From positions 124,001-188,000 of the forward strand of contig JAEWLQ010000113.1 in NCBI GenBank assembly GCA_023457495.1: a DNA stretch of 64,000 nucleotides, written 5' to 3'. This document shows, piece by piece, positions 9,640 to 16,946 of this stretch. Both the position numbers and the translations under genes were made by a program. The notes below the pieces were generated by a model. The model saw nothing but the letters and a program-made list of their open reading frames with translations, did not search any database and had not been told where the DNA came from. Within the stretch, counting starts at the first letter, position 1; each line of letters begins with the position of its first letter. The stretch comes from Pseudomonadota bacterium (lineage in GTDB: Bacteria > Pseudomonadota > Gammaproteobacteria > Steroidobacterales > Steroidobacteraceae).

Positions 9640-9668
9640 TTGCTGCAAGGGGCCGCGTTCCGTATAAC
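9640..9668 (+). promoter_or_regulatory. Predicted sigma-70 promoter of dapE
   Basis: TTGCTG (9640-9645) and TATAAC (9663-9668) are spaced by 17 bp. Transcription would start near 9675, one or two bases before the dapE ATG at 9677, and no Shine-Dalgarno sequence precedes that ATG, so the mRNA may be leaderless. Confidence 0.5.
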
Positions 9669-9676
9669 GCGCACCG

Positions 9677-10804
9677 ATGTCAGCGACCGTCGACCTCACC
9701 CTCGATCTCATTTCCCGCAATTCCGTGACCCCGGCCGACCAGGGCTGCCAGGACGTCATGACGCGCCGGCTCGCCGACGCGGGGTTCAAGATCGAGAACC
9801 TGCGCTACGGGAACGTGGACAATTTCTGGGCAACGCGCGGTAACGGCGGCCCGGTCCTGTGCTTCGCGGGACATACCGACGTCGTCCCGACGGGGCCGCT
9901 CGAGGAATGGAAGAGCGACCCCTTCAAGCCGACGGTGCGCGACGGCCAGCTCTTCGGCCGTGGGGCGGCCGACATGAAAAGCGCGCTGGCCGCGATGGTC
10001 ACGGCCAGCGAAGAGTTCGTGAAGGCCCATCCCGACCACAAGGGCACCATCGCCTACCTGATCACCAGCGACGAGGAAGGTCCTTCCGTCGACGGCACCA
10101 AGAAGGTGGTCGAGACGCTGCGCGAGCGTGGTCAGAAGATCGACTGGTGCATCGTCGGCGAGCCGTCGAGCGAGAAGACGCTGGGCGACACGATCAAGAT
10201 CGGCCGCCGGGGCTCGCTGTCAGGCCGCCTGACCGTGCACGGCGTGCAAGGCCATATCGCCTACCCGCAGCTCGCGGAGAATCCGGTGCATACCTTCGCT
10301 CCGGCGCTCGCCGAGCTGACCGCGCGCACCTGGGACAATGGCAACGAGCACTTCCAGCCCACGAGCTTCCAGATATCGAATTTCAACGCCGGCACCGGCG
10401 CGCCCAACGTGATCCCGGGCGAGCTCAAGGCGCGGTTCAACCTGCGCTATTCGCCCGTGCAGTCCATCGACGGGCTGAAAGATGTCGTCGAAGGCATCCT
10501 CAAGAAACACGGCGTCCGCTACACGCTCGAGTGGTATGTGTCGGGCGAGCCGTTCTACACCGCCCCCGGCGCGCTCTCCGATGGCGTCACGCGCGCGATC
10601 AGGGCCGAGACCGGCCTCGAACCGAAGTTCTCGACCGGCGGTGGCACCTCGGACGGCCGCTTCATCGCCCCGCTGGGCGCGCAGGTAGTCGAACTCGGCG
10701 TCATCAACGCGACGATTCACAAGGTCAACGAAAGCGTAAGCGTCGCCGACATCGACCGGCTGCATCGCATCTATTTGAATGCCTTAAAGGAAATGCTCGC
10801 CTGA
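9677..10804 (+). CDS. dapE: Succinyl-diaminopimelate desuccinylase DapE
   Basis: Hydrolyses N-succinyl-LL-2,6-diaminopimelate to LL-diaminopimelate and succinate in lysine and peptidoglycan synthesis; cytosolic, two-zinc M20 peptidase fold. At 375 residues it has the family length. Visible motifs are the metal site LCFAGHTDVVPTGP, the catalytic region GRGAADMKSALAAM, the glutamates in SDEEGPS, and the C-terminal FSTGGGTSDGRFIAP and NATIHKVNE boxes that hold the remaining ligands. It stands alone, divergent from pstS and followed by the DUF47-pit unit. The start at 9677 has no ribosome site, in line with leaderless translation. Confidence 0.96.
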   Translation: MSATVDLTLDLISRNSVTPADQGCQDVMTRRLADAGFKIENLRYGNVDNFWATRGNGGPVLCFAGHTDVVPTGPLEEWKSDPFKPTVRDGQLFGRGAADMKSALAAMVTASEEFVKAHPDHKGTIAYLITSDEEGPSVDGTKKVVETLRERGQKIDWCIVGEPSSEKTLGDTIKIGRRGSLSGRLTVHGVQGHIAYPQLAENPVHTFAPALAELTARTWDNGNEHFQPTSFQISNFNAGTGAPNVIPGELKARFNLRYSPVQSIDGLKDVVEGILKKHGVRYTLEWYVSGEPFYTAPGALSDGVTRAIRAETGLEPKFSTGGGTSDGRFIAPLGAQVVELGVINATIHKVNESVSVADIDRLHRIYLNALKEMLA

Positions 10805-10823
10805 GCCCCGGCATCCGGTGACC

Positions 10824-10841
10824 ATGACGCATTTGTGACAG
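10824..10841 (-). promoter_or_regulatory. Inverted Pho box over the DUF47-pit promoter
   Basis: On the minus strand this reads CTGTCACAAATGCGTCAT, 15 of 18 matches to the PhoB consensus, with half-sites CTGTCAC and GCGTCAT exactly 11 bp apart. It points away from the downstream genes and covers the -35 element of their promoter (GTGACA, 10835-10840). PhoB bound here should block rather than assist RNA polymerase. In Sinorhizobium the orfA-pit operon is known to be repressed by PhoB, and orfA is a DUF47 gene like the one here. Confidence 0.65.
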
Positions 10842-10863
10842 CGCGACTCCGACCCACTAAACT
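10835..10863 (+). promoter_or_regulatory. Predicted sigma-70 promoter of the DUF47-pit operon
   Basis: GTGACA (10835-10840, 5/6 to TTGACA) and TAAACT (10858-10863, 4/6 to TATAAT) are 17 bp apart, placing the start of transcription about 27 bp before the DUF47 ATG. Confidence 0.55.
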
Positions 10864-10896
10864 CCGCGTCGCAAATTAGGACCGCGGAAAAAACTA

Positions 10897-11538
10897 ATGA
10901 ACTTCATCTCGCGCCTGATGCCCCGCGAGGGGCGATTCTTCAGTTTGTTCGATGGCCACGCGAAACTCGTGGTCGAAGGCGCGGTCGCCCTCGCCGACGT
11001 GCTCAAGCACTATGACAACCGTCAGGATCGCGAAGCCGGCATCAAGCTGATCGAAGACGCGGAACACGCGGCCGACCGCATCACGCACGATACGGTCCAG
11101 CTGCTGCATACGACGTTCGTCACCCCGTTCGACCGAGACGACATCCACCGGCTGATCTCGCGCATGGATGACGTGCTCGACCTCATCCAGGACACCGGCG
11201 AATCGCTGGTGCTGTACGACATCCAGAAGGTCACGCCCGAGGCGACGCAGCTGGCCGAGCTGCTGTTGCGCTGCGCCGAGCGCGTTCAGTCGGCGGTCGG
11301 CCTCATGGCCTCGATGGCCGACGCGCCCGCCATTCTCAAGATCTGCCAGGAAATCGACCGGCTCGAGTCGGATGCCGACAAGGTGATGCGCACCGCGATA
11401 TCCGAGCTCTTCCGCCACGAAGCGGACGTGCGCCAGGTGATCAAGCTGAAGGCCGTCTATGAGGCGCTCGAGTCGGCCACCGACAAGTGCCAGGACGTGG
11501 CCAACGTCATCGAAAGCGTCGTGCTCGAAAACGCGTAA
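10897..11538 (+). CDS. DUF47 (PhoU-like, YkaA/OrfA) phosphate transport regulator
   Basis: A cytosolic all-helical protein of 213 residues, the usual family length. The N-terminus MNFISRLMPREGRFFSLFDG is characteristic of the DUF47/TIGR00153 family, and the conserved helices FDRDDIHRLISRMDDVLDLIQD and KLKAVYEALESATDKCQDVANVIE (the latter with the metal-binding E-x-x-x-D pattern of PhoU-like bundles) are both present. These genes almost always precede pit genes and are thought to control Pit activity. It is 20 bp upstream of pit here and shares its promoter. Its transcription is probably repressed by PhoB through the inverted Pho box upstream. Confidence 0.92.
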   Translation: MNFISRLMPREGRFFSLFDGHAKLVVEGAVALADVLKHYDNRQDREAGIKLIEDAEHAADRITHDTVQLLHTTFVTPFDRDDIHRLISRMDDVLDLIQDTGESLVLYDIQKVTPEATQLAELLLRCAERVQSAVGLMASMADAPAILKICQEIDRLESDADKVMRTAISELFRHEADVRQVIKLKAVYEALESATDKCQDVANVIESVVLENA

Positions 11539-11558
11539 GCGGATCGAGCCACCCGCGC

Positions 11559-12560
11559 ATGGATCTCGGAGCCTTCTCACTCACGCTGATTCTGCTGATC
11601 GCGCTCGCGCTCGCGTTCGACTTCATGAACGGGTTTCATGACGCCGCGAACTCGATCGCAACCGTGGTATCGACCGGCGTGCTCAAGCCCTGGCAGGCCG
11701 TACTCTGGGCCGCCTTCTTCAACGTCGTCGCGATTTTCTTCTTCCATCTCGCCGTCGCGGCCACTGTCGGCAAGGGCATCATCGATCCGCATTACGTCGA
11801 CAACCAGGTGATCTTCGGCGCGCTGGTCGGTGCGATCGCCTGGAATCTCATCACCTGGTATTACGGCATTCCGTCGAGTTCCTCTCACGCGCTCATCGGC
11901 GGCATGATCGGCGCCGCGCTCGCCAATGCCGGCGCCGCGCCGCTGCTGTGGCCCGGCATCCTGAAGACCGCGGCGTTCATCTTCGTCTCGCCGCTACTCG
12001 GCATGTTGCTCGGCTCGCTGCTCATGGTGCTGGTGTCGCGCATCTGCTTCCATCAGTCGCCGAAGCGCGTCGACAAGTGGTTCCGGCGGCTGCAGCTCCT
12101 CTCTTCAGCGGCGTATAGCCTTGGCCACGGCGGCAACGATGCGCAGAAGACGATGGGCATCATCTGGCTGCTGCTGATCGCCGGCGGAATCACCACGAAG
12201 GATCATCTGCCGGTCTGGGTGGTCGTCAGCTGCTTCCTCGCCATTGGCTTCGGCACGATGTTCGGCGGCTGGCGCATCGTGAAGACCATGGGTCAGCGCA
12301 TCACCAAGCTCAAGCCGGTCGGCGGGTTCGCGGCGGAGACCGGCGGCGCCATCACGCTGTACCTCGCCACCTTCGCCGGCATCCCGGTGTCGACCACTCA
12401 CACCATCACCGGCGCCATCGTGGGCGTCGGCGCCGCACAGCGCACTTCCGCCGTGCGCTGGGGCGTGGCCGGAAATATCGTGATCGCGTGGATCGTGACG
12501 ATCCCGGCGTCCGCCGGCATCGCGGCGCTGGCGTGGTGGGCAGGCGGCCTGTTCTTCTAG
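11559..12560 (+). CDS. pit: Low-affinity inorganic phosphate transporter Pit
   Basis: An inner-membrane phosphate:proton symporter of the PiT family, 333 residues. It carries the two inverted-repeat signature segments: DFMNGFHDAANSIATVVSTG near the N-terminus with the SSSHALIGG element, and AAYSLGHGGNDAQKTMGI with the second-half counterpart PVSTTHTITGAIVGVG. About ten hydrophobic segments are visible. The reading frame continues upstream to 11487 inside the DUF47 gene, but ATG 11559 begins directly with the first membrane helix and is chosen. It ends in a 4-bp convergent overlap with dsbB. Constitutive or high-phosphate uptake complementary to the Pst system is its known role. Confidence 0.95.
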   Translation: MDLGAFSLTLILLIALALAFDFMNGFHDAANSIATVVSTGVLKPWQAVLWAAFFNVVAIFFFHLAVAATVGKGIIDPHYVDNQVIFGALVGAIAWNLITWYYGIPSSSSHALIGGMIGAALANAGAAPLLWPGILKTAAFIFVSPLLGMLLGSLLMVLVSRICFHQSPKRVDKWFRRLQLLSSAAYSLGHGGNDAQKTMGIIWLLLIAGGITTKDHLPVWVVVSCFLAIGFGTMFGGWRIVKTMGQRITKLKPVGGFAAETGGAITLYLATFAGIPVSTTHTITGAIVGVGAAQRTSAVRWGVAGNIVIAWIVTIPASAGIAALAWWAGGLFF

Positions 12561-13063
12561 CGGGCGCGCGCGCGCGCCGGATACACGATGTTGTTGACGA
12601 TGCCGACGAGGCCGAACGCGACGGCCGCGATCAGCACCCATCCCGGCATCGATACACCCAGGAACGTCCAGTCGATCACGCCGCACTCGCCGCCGCCGGT
12701 CATCACCCGGTGGATCACGTCGTACAGCGGAAACATCTGCAGCAGGGAATCTAGCGGCGCGCCGCAGGACGGCACCGTGCCGGGCGGCTGCGCCTGGATC
12801 CACACGTGGCGACCGGCGACCCAGCTCGCGGCGCCGGCGGCCACGACGATCAACGCTCCGTAGACGATGGAGCCGGTGCGTCCGGCGCGGTGCAGCCCCG
12901 CGACCAGGAACACGACGCCCAGGGCCACGATGCACACTCGCTGGAACATGCACAGCGGACAGGGCACGAAGCCCAGGACTTTCTCGGAGTAGATGGCGTA
13001 GGCAAACATGCCCGCGCAGGCAAAGGCGCAGGCGAGATTGATCATCTGGCGACGGTCGAACAT
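12557..13063 (-). CDS. dsbB: Disulfide bond formation protein DsbB
   Basis: An inner-membrane quinone reductase that re-oxidises periplasmic DsbA, 168 residues. Four membrane helices are visible, the first redox pair is in FVPCPLCMFQR (Cys 35 and 38), and the second pair lies in the periplasmic loop (Cys 100 in VPSCGAP and Cys 127 in GGECGVI). It is a single gene convergent with pit. No dsbA occurs in the window. Confidence 0.94.
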   Translation of the reverse strand: MFDRRQMINLACAFACAGMFAYAIYSEKVLGFVPCPLCMFQRVCIVALGVVFLVAGLHRAGRTGSIVYGALIVVAAGAASWVAGRHVWIQAQPPGTVPSCGAPLDSLLQMFPLYDVIHRVMTGGGECGVIDWTFLGVSMPGWVLIAAVAFGLVGIVNNIVYPARARAR

Positions 13064-13154
13064 GGCGCGCGACTATATCGCGAACCCGGCCTCGTTCGCC
13101 TGCCGTGCGTCGGGGAGCCGCGGCCGCCGGGCGGCGTTTACGGATTGCCGCCGC

Positions 13155-13775
13155 CTATGACATTCCCAGTAGTTTGAGGACTTCCGCGCCCTTCTCCTGG
13201 ACGAGTTTCGCCTTCGCGACCGCATTGACGGTGTCGCCCGAGGAATATTCGGAGCTCGCCTCGGCCCAGGTCGTCTTCATCATGTCGAGTCCCGACTTCG
13301 CGAGGTCGAAGGACCCCTGGCTCACGTTCTTCGGCAGTTTCCGTGACGCGCTCAGCGTGTCGACGCGACTCTGGATGGCCTGAACCATCTTCGGCACATC
13401 CTGGGCCAGCGCGCTCCATTCGCCGCTCGCGGCGGCGGCCGCCGCTTCCGCCGCGGACTTGCGGGCCGCGACCTCGGTCTTGAGCGAGCTCACCGCGCTC
13501 ATGAGTTGCGGTGCGCCGGCCAGCACGGCCTTGTAGTCGCCATTGGCGAGGTTCGCCTTCAGCGCCGCGTGTGTGGCTTCGACCCCCTGCAAGTCCGTCA
13601 GCGCATACCGGCTCGCGTCGTCGCGCACGCTCGCGATCGCCGCCTCGGCATCCGCCAGCGCCTTGGTCGCGGGCTCCTTCTGGCCCGCGCAGCCGACGAG
13701 GAGCATTGCCACCACGAGCCAGAGTGCGCTCGACAAAATCGCCGCTCGGGGCGAAACGGGAATGGACCTGAGCAT
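13155..13775 (-). CDS. Predicted lipoprotein, helical, unknown function
   Basis: A 206-residue protein with a lipoprotein signal: an N-terminal hydrophobic helix (AAILSSALWLVVAMLLVGC) ending in the lipobox LVGC-AG, so the mature protein should be anchored at Cys 29. The remainder is alanine-rich and helical with regular charged spacing, including the segment LKTEVAARKSAAEAAAAAAS. No enzymatic motif is seen. A GAGGT ribosome site precedes the ATG at 13775. It follows the small LysM gene by 39 bp and probably shares its transcript, which suggests a periplasmic envelope-associated job. I do not recognise a named family with certainty. Confidence 0.75.
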   Translation of the reverse strand: MLRSIPVSPRAAILSSALWLVVAMLLVGCAGQKEPATKALADAEAAIASVRDDASRYALTDLQGVEATHAALKANLANGDYKAVLAGAPQLMSAVSSLKTEVAARKSAAEAAAAAASGEWSALAQDVPKMVQAIQSRVDTLSASRKLPKNVSQGSFDLAKSGLDMMKTTWAEASSEYSSGDTVNAVAKAKLVQEKGAEVLKLLGMS

Positions 13776-13783
13776 GGAAAATA

Positions 13784-13819
13784 CCTCGCAGAAAATCAGG
13801 GGCCTCGCGGAAAATCAGG
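13784..13819. repeat. Tandem 17-bp repeat, period 19
   Basis: CCTCGCAGAAAATCAGG at 13784-13800 recurs as CCTCGCGGAAAATCAGG at 13803-13819 with one substitution. The second copy overlaps the stop codon of the LysM gene and the first includes the ribosome-site region of the lipoprotein gene, so it looks like a recent local duplication in the intercistronic gap. Confidence 0.7.
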
Positions 13820-14021
13820 GAATGAGCAGCTTCTGACCCGGCTTGATCTTGTTAGGGTCGTTCAGCACGTTGCGGTTGGCATCGAAGATCCGGTCGTACA
13901 GCATCTTGTCGCCGTAGAACTCCTCGGCGATCTTCGAGAGCGTGTCGCCGCTCTTGACCACGTAGTACTGCGCGTAAGGGTTGTCGCCCTCGGGGCCGCG
14001 GTTTTCGTTTGCCATGCGCAT
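13815..14021 (-). CDS. Small LysM-domain protein
   Basis: A 68-residue protein that is almost entirely one LysM module: YYVVKSGDTLSKIAEEFYGD, then the second half with NRNVLNDPNKIKPGQKLLIP. LysM modules bind N-acetylglucosamine-containing glycans, mostly peptidoglycan. No signal peptide is visible, as in many short proteobacterial LysM proteins of the LysM/BON type, where the BON half is absent here. Either ATG 14021 or ATG 14015 (MANENRG) could be the start; neither has a good ribosome site. First gene of a two-gene unit with the lipoprotein gene. Confidence 0.8.
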   Translation of the reverse strand: MRMANENRGPEGDNPYAQYYVVKSGDTLSKIAEEFYGDKMLYDRIFDANRNVLNDPNKIKPGQKLLIP

Positions 14022-14140
14022 CGTTTAATCAATCGGCCCGTGAGGCGCTATTGGACCTGAGTCCCTCTCCCTAATCGCTGTCACGCCCGGACAGCGGGAG
14101 TAGATTGCGCAGCCCGACATTTCGACCAGGAGATGGCCAC

Positions 14141-14749
14141 ATGCAACTCATCGACATGCTCAAGAACAGCGGCGCCGTGCATTCGATGGCGCAACAGATC
14201 GGAATCGATGACGACCAGGCAACCGCGGGGGCGGCGGCGTTGATGCCGGCGCTGCTGGGCGGGCTCGAGAAGCAGTCGCGCTCGAACTCCGAGGGGCTCA
14301 CGGGTGTGGCCTCGATGCTTGGCGGACTCGGCGGCGGCAACATGCTCGACCAGGTCCTGGGCTCCAGCTCACCCGACGTGAACGCCGGCAACGGCGTGCT
14401 CGGGCAGCTGTTCGGGTCGAAGGACGTCAGCCGCGCCGTCGCGCAGAACGCATCATCGAGCTCCGGCCTCGATCCGGCGGTCCTGAAGAAGATGCTGCCG
14501 CTGCTCGCCATGGTGGTGGGTGGATACATCGCGAAGCAGTCATCGGCTCGCAATACGCAGGCCGCGGGCACCGACACACAGACCACGCAAGGCGCCGGCG
14601 GCCTCGGCGGAATTCTCGGCTCCCTGCTCGGCGGCGGCGATCAGCAGCGTACCGGCCAGGGCGGTCTCGAATCCCTCCTCGGCTTCGGCGGCAAGCGCAA
14701 CGCGCTCGACGACATCCTCGGCAACCTCGGCAGCGGCAAACCCCACTAA
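14141..14749 (+). CDS. DUF937 family protein
   Basis: A 202-residue protein resembling the DUF937 family: N-terminal MQLIDMLKNSGAVHSMAQQI, the alanine-rich segment GAAALMPALLGGLEKQ, and a glycine/leucine-rich C-terminal half with repeated LGG(I/L)LGSLLGGG-like segments. Function of the family is unknown; some members affect chromosomal or envelope traits, but nothing here shows a mechanism. ATG 14141 is preceded by AGGAG at the right distance, so the in-frame ATG at 14105 is rejected. The stop codon abuts a REPIN-like inverted repeat shared with the convergent phoU gene. Confidence 0.75.
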   Translation: MQLIDMLKNSGAVHSMAQQIGIDDDQATAGAAALMPALLGGLEKQSRSNSEGLTGVASMLGGLGGGNMLDQVLGSSSPDVNAGNGVLGQLFGSKDVSRAVAQNASSSSGLDPAVLKKMLPLLAMVVGGYIAKQSSARNTQAAGTDTQTTQGAGGLGGILGSLLGGGDQQRTGQGGLESLLGFGGKRNALDDILGNLGSGKPH

Positions 14750-14844
14750 ATGGGGACACTCCCCTTTTCCTAGCAAAAGGGGACGGACCTGAAGCTCAAC
14801 GAGGTGCGGCCCTTTTTGCTAGGAATTGGGGAGTGTCCCCATTT
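14748..14844. repeat. REPIN-like long inverted repeat between DUF937 gene and phoU
   Basis: The left arm (14748-14781) and right arm (14810-14844) are reverse complements except for one inserted T and two mismatches, separated by a 28-nt loop. Each arm carries its own small hairpin, GGGGA-CAC-TCCCC and its mirror GGGGA-GTG-TCCCC. Two hairpin-bearing units in opposite orientation are the layout of REPINs mobilised by RAYT-type transposases. It lies between convergent genes and could terminate both. It also forms the last eight residues and stop codon of phoU. No RAYT gene is in the window. Confidence 0.7.
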
Positions 14845-15544
14845 CGCGGGCGACGTCTTCGAGCCTGGTATGGCGCACGTCCTTGCCGTGCACCATGTAG
14901 ATCACGTACTCGCAGATGTTCTTCGCGTGATCGCCGATGCGCTCGAGCGCGCGCACGATCCACATCACGTCGAGCGCGCGGCGGATGCTGCGCGGGTCCT
15001 CCATCATGAAGGTGATGCACTGGCGCTGGATCGACTCGTATTCCTCGTCGACGACGCGATCCTGCCGCGCCACGCGCAGCGCGGCCTCGGCGTCCATGCG
15101 CGCGAACGCGTCGAGCGCCTCGTGCACCATCTCCGAGACGATGCGCCCGAGGTGCTTGACCTCGCGGTACTTGTCCGCGGGGCGTTCCATGGTCGCGAGC
15201 CGCGAGGCGATGTAGCCGATCTTCTCGCCCTCGTCGCCGATGCGCTCGAGGTCGGTGATGGTCTTGATGATCGCGACGATCAGACGCAGGTCGCCGGCCG
15301 CCGGTGCGCGCGTCGCGAGGATCTTCTGGCACTCCTCGTCGATCGAGACCTCCATGCCATTCACCTTGAAATCGTCGCGCGCCACCGAGACGCCGAGAAT
15401 GCCGTCACCTTCGATGAGCGCGGTGATCGCCTTGGCCAGTTGCTGCTCGACCATGCCACCCATGGTGAGCACCTTGCCGCGGACGCGTTCCAGGTCTTCG
15501 TTGAAGCGACGCGAGATGTGATGCGAAAAGTCGGCGGTTTCCAT
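14819..15544 (-). CDS. phoU: Phosphate signalling protein PhoU
   Basis: A cytosolic negative regulator of the Pho regulon that links the Pst transporter to PhoR, 241 residues. Two PhoU three-helix repeats are visible: the first with VGGM-type start (LTMGGMVEQQLAKAITALIEG) and E-x-x-x-D metal cluster in ERIGDEGEKIGYIA, and the second with ERIGDHAKNICEYVIYMVHG. Unlike E. coli, it is not in the pst operon but 72 bp downstream of phoR on the same strand, with its own Pho box in that gap. The C-terminal residues EMGTLPNS and the stop codon are encoded by the REPIN-like repeat, so the original end has been replaced. Confidence 0.95.
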   Translation of the reverse strand: METADFSHHISRRFNEDLERVRGKVLTMGGMVEQQLAKAITALIEGDGILGVSVARDDFKVNGMEVSIDEECQKILATRAPAAGDLRLIVAIIKTITDLERIGDEGEKIGYIASRLATMERPADKYREVKHLGRIVSEMVHEALDAFARMDAEAALRVARQDRVVDEEYESIQRQCITFMMEDPRSIRRALDVMWIVRALERIGDHAKNICEYVIYMVHGKDVRHTRLEDVAREMGTLPNS

Positions 15545-15594
15545 GAGTACCTCATCGACGGCGCTGGCGCCGCCCGGAAGTCTGAGGCCCGCAG

Positions 15595-15612
15595 ATGACG
15601 AAATGATGACGG
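15595..15612 (-). promoter_or_regulatory. Pho box upstream of phoU
   Basis: On the minus strand CCGTCATCATTTCGTCAT shows two half-sites, CCGTCAT (6/7) and TCGTCAT (5/7), exactly 11 bp apart; 13 of 18 positions match the PhoB consensus. It lies between the phoR stop and the phoU start, 51-68 bp before phoU, in the orientation expected for activation. Confidence 0.6.
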
Positions 15613-15616
15613 CGCG

Positions 15617-16933
15617 TCAGGCGGTCACGGCCACGGGCGGCGCCTCGAACAGACGCTCCGCCGGGAAGTGGCAGGTGAACGTGCTGCCGCGGCCCTCGAC
15701 ACTGTCGATCTCGAGCCGTCCCCCATGGCGGAACAGCGCGTGTTTCACGATGGCGAGGCCGAGTCCCGATCCACCCGTCTCCCGCGAACGACCCGGATCG
15801 ACGCGATAAAACCTTTCCGTGAGTCGCGGCAGATGTTCGGCCGGGATGCCGGGCCCGGTGTCGTGCACCGAGAAATGACCACCCGCCTCGTCCGTCCACC
15901 AGCGGATGGACATGCTGCCCTCGGGCGGCGTGTACTTCGCGGCGTTGTCGATCAGATTGAAGAATGCCGACTGCACCATGGCCTCGTCGCCGATGAGGCT
16001 CGCGCGCGATTCGATACTGACGTCGACCTGGCGCGGATGCGACGCACGCGCCAGCACGTCCTTGCGCAGCAGCGCGGCCATGGCGGCGACGTCGATCGGC
16101 GCACCCTTGATCGGCCCGTCGTTCGCCTCGAAGCGCGACAGTTCGAGCAGGTCCTCGATGATGCGCGTCATGCGGTCGGTCTGACGACGCATCTCGGCGA
16201 TCGGAGCGGCCAGCTCGCCGATTCCCGGATCCGCGGCGAACGTTTCGAGATAACCCGCGACGACGGTCAGCGGCGAGCGCAGTTCGTGCGAGGCATTGGC
16301 CACGAAATCCTTGCGCATCTGCTCCAGGCGCACCTCGCGCGTGACGTCGCGCAGCATCAGCAGTCTCTGATCTTCGCCGTACGAGATGAGCTGGAACGCC
16401 ACGAATCGCTCGAGCGGCGAGTCGAGCCGCAGGATCAGCGGCAATGAGCCCTGCCCGCCGCGCAGGTATTGCACGAACTCGGGATGGCGCACGAGATTGT
16501 CGATGCGCAGGCCGAGATCGGCGCGCCGCGACAGATCGAGCAGCTCGCCGGCCTTGCGGTTGAACCAGACGATTTCTCCCTGCGGATCGAGCATGACGAC
16601 GCCGTCGGGCATCGCGGCCGTCGAACGGCGCAGCTCGCGGAACAGCCGCGTCAGCCGCTCCTTGTGGAACCGCTTGCGCCGGTGCAGCCGCACGACCTGC
16701 GCGACGACGTCGCTCCACAGCCCCGCGGCGCCGGGCGGATCCGCGATGCCGCGGTTCTGCAACCAGAACGCCAGCGCACGCAGCTGCCAGAGATTCCACG
16801 CGAGATAAAGCGCGAGCGCGCCGCACACGCCCAGCCAGATCGAGCCCGCGAACCAGCCGAGCCCGGCGCCGATCGCGATGGCGGCGAGCACGCGCAGCGC
16901 GACATGGACGAAGGCCGTTGCGCCGGAATTCAT
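15617..16933 (-). CDS. phoR: Phosphate regulon sensor kinase PhoR
   Basis: An inner-membrane histidine kinase that phosphorylates PhoB under phosphate limitation, 438 residues. Two N-terminal membrane helices lie close together (about residues 12-50), followed by a charged linker, a PAS domain (about 105-195, MPDGVVMLDPQGEIVWFN), the H-box NASHELRSPLTVV with His 216, and the HATPase domain with N-box FFNLIDNAAKYT, G1 DTGPGIP and G2 GGSGLGLAIVKH. This arrangement, with no real periplasmic domain, is typical of PhoR. It follows phoB by 13 bp and is co-transcribed with it. Confidence 0.96.
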   Translation of the reverse strand: MNSGATAFVHVALRVLAAIAIGAGLGWFAGSIWLGVCGALALYLAWNLWQLRALAFWLQNRGIADPPGAAGLWSDVVAQVVRLHRRKRFHKERLTRLFRELRRSTAAMPDGVVMLDPQGEIVWFNRKAGELLDLSRRADLGLRIDNLVRHPEFVQYLRGGQGSLPLILRLDSPLERFVAFQLISYGEDQRLLMLRDVTREVRLEQMRKDFVANASHELRSPLTVVAGYLETFAADPGIGELAAPIAEMRRQTDRMTRIIEDLLELSRFEANDGPIKGAPIDVAAMAALLRKDVLARASHPRQVDVSIESRASLIGDEAMVQSAFFNLIDNAAKYTPPEGSMSIRWWTDEAGGHFSVHDTGPGIPAEHLPRLTERFYRVDPGRSRETGGSGLGLAIVKHALFRHGGRLEIDSVEGRGSTFTCHFPAERLFEAPPVAVTA

Positions 16934-16946
16934 CTGGCTACATCAC

